Positions 59,899 to 64,000 of a DNA stretch of 64,000 nt are shown in pieces. The notes under the pieces are model-generated. The model worked only from the letters and a program-made list of their open reading frames with translations, did no database searches and was not told the DNA's origin. The stretch comes from Streptomyces lavendofoliae. Lineage in GTDB: Bacteria > Actinomycetota > Actinomycetes > Streptomycetales > Streptomycetaceae. Location of the stretch: NCBI RefSeq assembly GCF_014649735.1, contig NZ_BMTP01000001.1, positions 310,001-374,000 of the forward strand, read 5' to 3'. Position 1 is the stretch's first letter. Every line of letters begins with the position of its first letter. The position numbers and the translations under genes were made by a program.

Positions 59899-60627
59899 GT
59901 GTCCATCATCGAGACCGAGGCGACGCTTCACGAGGCCCACCGGGACAACCACACCCACCGGGATGTGAACGGCGGCTGGCTCCGCCCCGCCGTCTTCGGC
60001 GCGATGGACGGCCTGGTCTCCAACCTCGCCCTGATGACCGGTGTCGCGGGCGGTGCGGTGTCCCAGCAGACCATCGTCATCACGGGCCTGGCCGGGCTCG
60101 CGGCCGGCGCGTTCTCCATGGCCGCCGGCGAGTACACCTCCGTGGCCTCGCAGCGCGAGCTCGTCCAGGCCGAACTGGACGTGGAGCGTCACCAGTTGCG
60201 CAAGCACCCGGTGGACGAGATGGAGGAGCTCGCCGCGCTGTACGTGGCGCGGGGCGTCGAGCCCGCGCTCGCCCGTGAGGTCGCCATGCAGCTGTCGAAG
60301 GACCCGGAGCAGGCGCTGGAGATCCACGCCCGCGAGGAACTGGGCATCGACCCGGACGACCTGCCCTCGCCCGCCGTCGCCGCCGTGTCCTCCTTCGGTT
60401 CGTTCGCACTGGGCGCGCTGCTGCCCGTGCTGCCCTACCTGCTGGGCGCCACCGTGCTGTGGCCGGCGGTGCTGCTGGCCCTGCTGGGGCTGTTCGCGTG
60501 CGGCGCCCTGGTGGCCCGGGTGACGGCGCGCAGCTGGTGGTACAGCGGCCTGCGTCAGCTCGCCCTCGGTGGCGCGGCGGCGGCCGTCACCTACGGGCTC
60601 GGCGCCCTGTTCGGTGCGGCGATCTGA
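59899..60627 (+). CDS. VIT1/CCC1-family iron/manganese transporter
   Basis: 242 aa. After a His-rich N-terminus (EAHRDNHTHRDVNG) comes the family hallmark WLRPAVFGAMDGLVSNLALMTG and GLAGLAAGAFSMAAGEYTSVASQREL in membrane helices 1 and 2. A charged cytoplasmic metal-binding domain (residues ~80-140) and three further helices (FGSFALGALLPVLPYLLG, VLLALLGLFACGALVA, LALGGAAAAVTYGLG) follow. It probably moves Fe(II) or Mn(II) out of the cytoplasm. GTG 59899 follows AGGGGAG; an upstream frame to 59806 is less likely. Confidence 0.9.
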   Translation: MSIIETEATLHEAHRDNHTHRDVNGGWLRPAVFGAMDGLVSNLALMTGVAGGAVSQQTIVITGLAGLAAGAFSMAAGEYTSVASQRELVQAELDVERHQLRKHPVDEMEELAALYVARGVEPALAREVAMQLSKDPEQALEIHAREELGIDPDDLPSPAVAAVSSFGSFALGALLPVLPYLLGATVLWPAVLLALLGLFACGALVARVTARSWWYSGLRQLALGGAAAAVTYGLGALFGAAI

Positions 60628-60640
60628 GTCTTCGCAGGCC

Positions 60641-60668
60641 GGCCCCCTCGACGAGCGGTCGGGGGGGC
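60641..60668 (+). terminator. terminator after the VIT gene
   Basis: An 11-bp stem with one G-T pair, GCCCCCTCGAC (60642-60652) with GTCGGGGGGGC (60658-60668), loop GAGCG, then TT. It lies 14 bp past the stop. Confidence 0.65.
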
Positions 60669-60677
60669 TTCGCCGTA

Positions 60678-60747
60678 CCGTGGCGGTACCGGTGGGACGC
60701 CGTGGCGGTACCCGGAGAGAACACCGTGGCGTTACCCGGTGGGAACG
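60678..60747. repeat. three tandem imperfect 22-24-bp repeats
   Basis: Units starting CCGTGGCGGTACC at 60678, CCGTGGCGGTACCC at 60700 and CCGTGGCGTTACCC at 60724, each followed by a GGNGNGA-like segment. They lie in the 553-bp gap between the VIT gene and gltB. No coding potential; role unknown. Confidence 0.65.
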
Positions 60748-60859
60748 CGGTGCCCCCACCGTGTCCCTCACCACCGACCGCCCGCCCGTTGTGACGAACG
60801 TCCAATAGCCCTATCCGCTCCCGCGATGAGACACTATGCAACGCGGCACATAAGTAGCC

Positions 60860-60875
60860 GTAACACGGCGGTTTC
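60860..60875 (-). promoter_or_regulatory. candidate GlnR half-site pair, distal
   Basis: On the minus strand the site reads GAAAC-n6-GTTAC, matching the GlnR box pattern GaAAc-n6-gTnAC as remembered for Streptomyces nitrogen genes. It is about 310 bp upstream of gltB. Confidence 0.3.
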
Positions 60876-61072
60876 GCATCCCTCCACACGGGGCATGAGC
60901 CGTGAGCGCTGCGGGCAATGAAGCCCGCTCACCCCACAGGCCGCCGGCTGTCTTTCCATGACGGTCCGTCCGCCTGGCAGGCTGGTGAAACCCGGCTCAT
61001 GAAACGTCGCCGCCGCCACCGGTGTCCGCATGTTGGAACGAGCTTTCCGCTTTCCGAGAAGCACTCCATCAT

Positions 61073-61088
61073 GTAACCTGCACGAAAT
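61073..61088 (+). promoter_or_regulatory. candidate GlnR half-site pair / -10 region, proximal
   Basis: GTAAC-CTGCAC-GAAAT matches gTnAc-n6-GaAAc at 9 of 10 positions counting n as free (last base T for C). It overlaps TAACCT, a plausible -10, about 100 bp before the gltB start. Its location in front of a glutamate synthase gene is where nitrogen control is expected. Confidence 0.4.
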
Positions 61089-61123
61089 TTTGCGGAGGGC
61101 CAACGTCGTCCCTCTGGTACTCG

Positions 61124-61155
61124 CTCCCCCGGACTGCCGTCCGGGAGGTGCCCCC
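61124..61155 (-). repeat. small palindromic Streptomyces-type repeat, copy 2
   Basis: The stem CCCGGAC (61128-61134) and GTCCGGG (61139-61145) is flanked by CTCCCC and GGTGCCCCC. Read on the minus strand it has the same frame as copy 1 at 2566-2599: GGGGGCACC, C-rich stem, then GGGGGAG. It lies in the gltB leader, 26 bp before the start codon. Confidence 0.65.
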
Positions 61156-61180
61156 AGCCACGACGACGACGGGAGAGCCG

Positions 61181-64000
61181 ATGCGTTCCGACGCCTGGTC
61201 GCCCATGGACGGTCGCCCCGCCCCGCAGGGTATGTACGACCCCCGCAACGAGCACGACGCCTGTGGTGTCGGCTTCGTTGCCACCCTCACCGGTGTCGCC
61301 AGCCACGCGCTGGTGGAACAGGCGCTGACCGTTCTGCGCAACCTGGAGCACCGGGGCGCCACCGGCTCCGAGCCCGACTCCGGCGACGGCGCGGGCATCC
61401 TGCTCCAGGTGCCGGACGCGTTCCTCCGCGAGGTCACCGACTTCGCGCTCCCGGCAGCCGGTGAGTACGCCGTCGGCATCGCCTTCCTCCCCGCCGACGG
61501 CTCCGCACAGGCCGTCTCGCGGATCGAGACGATCGCCGCCGAGGAGAACCTCACCGTCCTCGGCTGGCGCGACGTCCCCGTCGCCCCCGAGCTGCTCGGC
61601 GCCACCGCCCGCTCGACCATGCCGGCCTTCCGCCAGCTGTTCGTGAGCGACGGCGGTACGAGCACGGGCATCGCGCTGGACCGCAAGGCGTTCCTGCTGC
61701 GCAAGCGCGCCGAGCGCGAGGCCGGGGTCTACTTCCCCTCGCTCTCCGCCCGCACCATCGTCTACAAGGGCATGCTCACCACCGGGCAGCTGGAGCCCTT
61801 CTTCCCGGACCTGTCGGACCGCCGCTGCGCCACCGCGGTCGCGCTCGTGCACTCCCGGTTCTCCACGAACACCTTCCCGAGCTGGCCGCTGGCCCACCCG
61901 TACCGCTTCGTCGCCCACAACGGCGAGATCAACACGGTCAAGGGCAACCGCAACTGGATGCGGGCCCGCGAGTCGCAGCTCGTCTCCGACCTCTTCGGGC
62001 CCGAGAAGCTGGACCGGATCTTCCCGGTGTGCACGCCGGACGCCTCCGACTCCGCCTCCTTCGACGAGGTGCTGGAACTGCTCCACCTCGGCGGCCGTTC
62101 GCTGCCGCACAGCGTCCTGATGATGGTCCCCGAGGCGTGGGAGAACCACGACTCCATGGACCCGGCCCGGCGCGCCTTCTACCAGTACCACTCCACGATG
62201 ATGGAGCCCTGGGACGGCCCGGCCTGTGTCACCTTCACCGACGGCGTCCAGGTCGGCGCCGTTCTCGACCGCAACGGCCTGCGCCCCGGCCGCTACTGGG
62301 TCACCGACGAGGGCCTCGTGGTGCTGTCCTCCGAGGTCGGCGTCCTCGACATCGACCCCGCCAAGGTCGTCCGCAAGGGCCGCCTCCAGCCCGGCAGGAT
62401 GTTCCTCGTCGACACCGCCGAGCACCGCATCATCGAGGACGACGAGATCAAGGCCGCCCTCGCCGCCGAACACCCGTACCAGGAGTGGCTGGAGAGCGGG
62501 ACCATCGAGCTCGAGGACCTCCCCGAGCGCGAGCACATCGTCCACACCCACGCCTCGGTCACCCGCCGCCAGCAGACCTTCGGCTACACCGAGGAAGAGC
62601 TGCGCGTCATCCTCGCGCCGATGGCCCGCACCGGCGGCGAGCCCCTCGGCTCGATGGGCACGGACTCGCCGATCGCCGCGCTCTCCGAGCGCCCGCGCCT
62701 GCTGTTCGACTACTTCACCCAGCTGTTCGCCCAGGTCACCAACCCGCCGCTGGACGCCATCCGCGAGGAGCTCGTCACCTCGCTGCACTCCTCGCTCGGC
62801 CCCCAGGGCAACCTGCTGGAGCCGACCGCCGCGTCCTGCCGCAGCGTCACCCTGCCGTTCCCGGTGATCGACAACGACGAGCTGGCCAAGCTCATCCACA
62901 TCAACGCCGACGGCGACATGCCCGGCATGACGGCCGCCACGCTCTCCGGCCTCTACCGGGTCTCCGGCGGCGGCGAGGCCCTCGCCGCCCGCATCGAGGA
63001 GATCTGCGCCGAGGCCGACGCCGCCATCGAGGGCGGCGCCCGCCTGATCGTGCTGTCCGACCGGCACTCCGACGCCGAGCACGCGCCGATCCCGTCGCTG
63101 CTGCTCACCTCCGCCGTCCACCACCACCTGATCCGCACCAAGCAGCGCACCCAGGTGGGTCTGCTGGTCGAGGCCGGTGACGTGCGCGAGGTCCACCACG
63201 TCGCGCTGCTGATCGGCTACGGCGCCGCCGCCGTCAACCCGTACCTCGCCATGGAGTCGGTCGAGGACCTGGTCCGCGCCGGCACCTTCGTCGAGGACCT
63301 GGAGCCCGAGCAGGCCATCCGCAACCTGATTCACGCCCTCGGCAAGGGCGTCCTGAAGGTCATGTCCAAGATGGGCATCTCGACCGTCGCCTCCTACCGC
63401 GGCGCGCAGGTCTTCGAGGCCGTCGGCCTCGACGAGGCCTTCGTCGAGAAGTACTTCAACGGCACCGCCACCAAGATCGGCGGCGCCGGCCTGGACGTCG
63501 TCGCCAAGGAGGTCGCCGCCCGCCACGCCAAGGCGTACCCCGCCTCCGGCGTCCCCTCCGCGCACCGCGCGCTGGACATCGGCGGCGAGTACCAGTGGCG
63601 CCGCGAGGGCGAGCCGCACCTGTTCGACCCGGAGACGGTCTTCCGCCTCCAGCACGCCACGCGCTCCGGCCGCTACGACATCTTCAAGAAGTACACGGAC
63701 CGGGTGAACGAGCAGTCCGAGCGCCTGATGACGCTCCGCGGCCTGTTCGGCTTCAAGTCCGGCCGCCCCTCGATCCCCGTCGAGGAGGTCGAGCCGGCGT
63801 CCGAGATCGTCAAGCGGTTCTCCACCGGCGCCATGTCGTACGGCTCCATCTCCCAGGAGGCGCACGAGACCCTCGCGATCGCCATGAACCAGCTGGGCGC
63901 CAAGTCCAACACCGGTGAGGGCGGCGAGGACCCGGAGCGCCTGTACGACCCGGCGCGCCGGTCGAGCATCAAGCAGGTCGCCTCCGGCCGCTTCGGCGTG
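61181..64000 (+). CDS. gltB: Glutamate synthase (NADPH) large subunit, 5' part
   Basis: At least 940 aa, running off the window (full family length is about 1,500). GOGAT makes two glutamates from glutamine and 2-oxoglutarate. The N-terminal nucleophile Cys28 is in [16 protein letters not shown]; residues 1-27 would be removed as propeptide. The class II amidotransferase domain continues with [19 protein letters not shown] and [15 protein letters not shown], and [13 protein letters not shown]. The FMN-domain beginning [20 protein letters not shown] and [16 protein letters not shown] is reached at about residue 880 onward. ATG 61181 follows GGGAGAG. No gltD is visible. Confidence 0.96.
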   Translation, partial: MRSDAWSPMDGRPAPQGMYDPRNEHDACGVGFVATLTGVASHALVEQALTVLRNLEHRGATGSEPDSGDGAGILLQVPDAFLREVTDFALPAAGEYAVGIAFLPADGSAQAVSRIETIAAEENLTVLGWRDVPVAPELLGATARSTMPAFRQLFVSDGGTSTGIALDRKAFLLRKRAEREAGVYFPSLSARTIVYKGMLTTGQLEPFFPDLSDRRCATAVALVHSRFSTNTFPSWPLAHPYRFVAHNGEINTVKGNRNWMRARESQLVSDLFGPEKLDRIFPVCTPDASDSASFDEVLELLHLGGRSLPHSVLMMVPEAWENHDSMDPARRAFYQYHSTMMEPWDGPACVTFTDGVQVGAVLDRNGLRPGRYWVTDEGLVVLSSEVGVLDIDPAKVVRKGRLQPGRMFLVDTAEHRIIEDDEIKAALAAEHPYQEWLESGTIELEDLPEREHIVHTHASVTRRQQTFGYTEEELRVILAPMARTGGEPLGSMGTDSPIAALSERPRLLFDYFTQLFAQVTNPPLDAIREELVTSLHSSLGPQGNLLEPTAASCRSVTLPFPVIDNDELAKLIHINADGDMPGMTAATLSGLYRVSGGGEALAARIEEICAEADAAIEGGARLIVLSDRHSDAEHAPIPSLLLTSAVHHHLIRTKQRTQVGLLVEAGDVREVHHVALLIGYGAAAVNPYLAMESVEDLVRAGTFVEDLEPEQAIRNLIHALGKGVLKVMSKMGISTVASYRGAQVFEAVGLDEAFVEKYFNGTATKIGGAGLDVVAKEVAARHAKAYPASGVPSAHRALDIGGEYQWRREGEPHLFDPETVFRLQHATRSGRYDIFKKYTDRVNEQSERLMTLRGLFGFKSGRPSIPVEEVEPASEIVKRFSTGAMSYGSISQEAHETLAIAMNQLGAKSNTGEGGEDPERLYDPARRSSIKQVASGRFGV

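Noticed and set aside
60641..61180. Small RNA or small ORF in the long VIT-gltB gap
   Set aside because: A hairpin, repeats and promoter-like elements are present, but no ORF with a start signal and no recognisable RNA family was found.
60929..63865. 978-codon minus-strand frame opposite gltB
   Set aside because: Shadow of gltB; the plus strand encodes the Cys28 amidotransferase and FMN-domain motifs of glutamate synthase.

Overview
The window comes from a Streptomyces chromosome. The evidence is the very high GC content, the strong G/C bias at third codon positions, frequent GTG starts, and a gene order (ftsQ-ftsZ-pgeF-ylmE-sepF-ylmG-divIVA-ileS ... dnaE ... hisDCB-H-priA-F-hisI-trpE ... 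trpC-B-A-lgt ... gltB) that matches, from memory, the conserved core of Streptomyces coelicolor around SCO2026-SCO2083, read in the opposite orientation. No rRNA, tRNA, IS element, prophage or CRISPR array was seen. Both ends are cut inside genes: ftsQ at the left, gltB at the right. The species was not determined.

Layout. (1) 1-5.7 kb: the end of the division and cell-wall cluster, with ftsQ (3' end), ftsZ behind a regulatory region carrying BldD-like and WhiA-like motifs, pgeF/ylmD, ylmE, sepF, ylmG and divIVA. (2) 5.8-9.3 kb: ileS on the minus strand under a translational T-box leader. (3) 9.5-16.8 kb: an Ala/Lys-rich DksA-like protein, lspA, rluD, a GNAT acetyltransferase, a CPA1 antiporter, a divergent MscS channel and a dienelactone-hydrolase-like protein. 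(4) 16.9-23 kb: mostly secreted or membrane functions on the minus strand: an M43-type metalloprotease, phoD, a membrane-anchored DsbA-like protein, an integral membrane protein and a DUF2252 kinase-like protein. (5) 23-35.4 kb: dnaE, a small basic protein, an NYN-domain protein, an ABC exporter pair, a DUF2567 protein, then ybaK, a Lon-N-domain protein and two poorly known proteins on the minus strand. (6) 35.4-41.3 kb: a tightly overlapping histidine operon, hisD-hisC-hisB-(55-aa membrane protein)-hisH-priA-(Rid protein)-hisF. (7) 41.4-51.5 kb: a TIGR03085 protein, then hisI-trpE, three small membrane proteins, trpC-trpX/M-trpB-trpA, a second DsbA-like protein and lgt. PriA should serve both histidine and tryptophan synthesis; no separate trpF is present here. 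(8) 51.6-59.65 kb: a seven-gene translationally coupled minus-strand operon with four consecutive, divergent ADP-ribosylglycohydrolase-fold proteins, a ribokinase-type PfkB kinase, a CaiB/BaiF CoA-transferase and a CitE-like CoA-ester lyase. This is the least understood and most system-like part of the window. (9) 59.8-64 kb: a VIT/CCC1 iron-manganese transporter and the first 940 codons of gltB.

Recurring signals. Many genes have an extended -10-like hexamer ending 6 or 8 nt before the start codon with no Shine-Dalgarno sequence, which suggests leaderless transcripts. Long perfect hairpins separate most transcription units. Two copies of one small palindromic repeat family occur, one of them inside the 3' end of pgeF.
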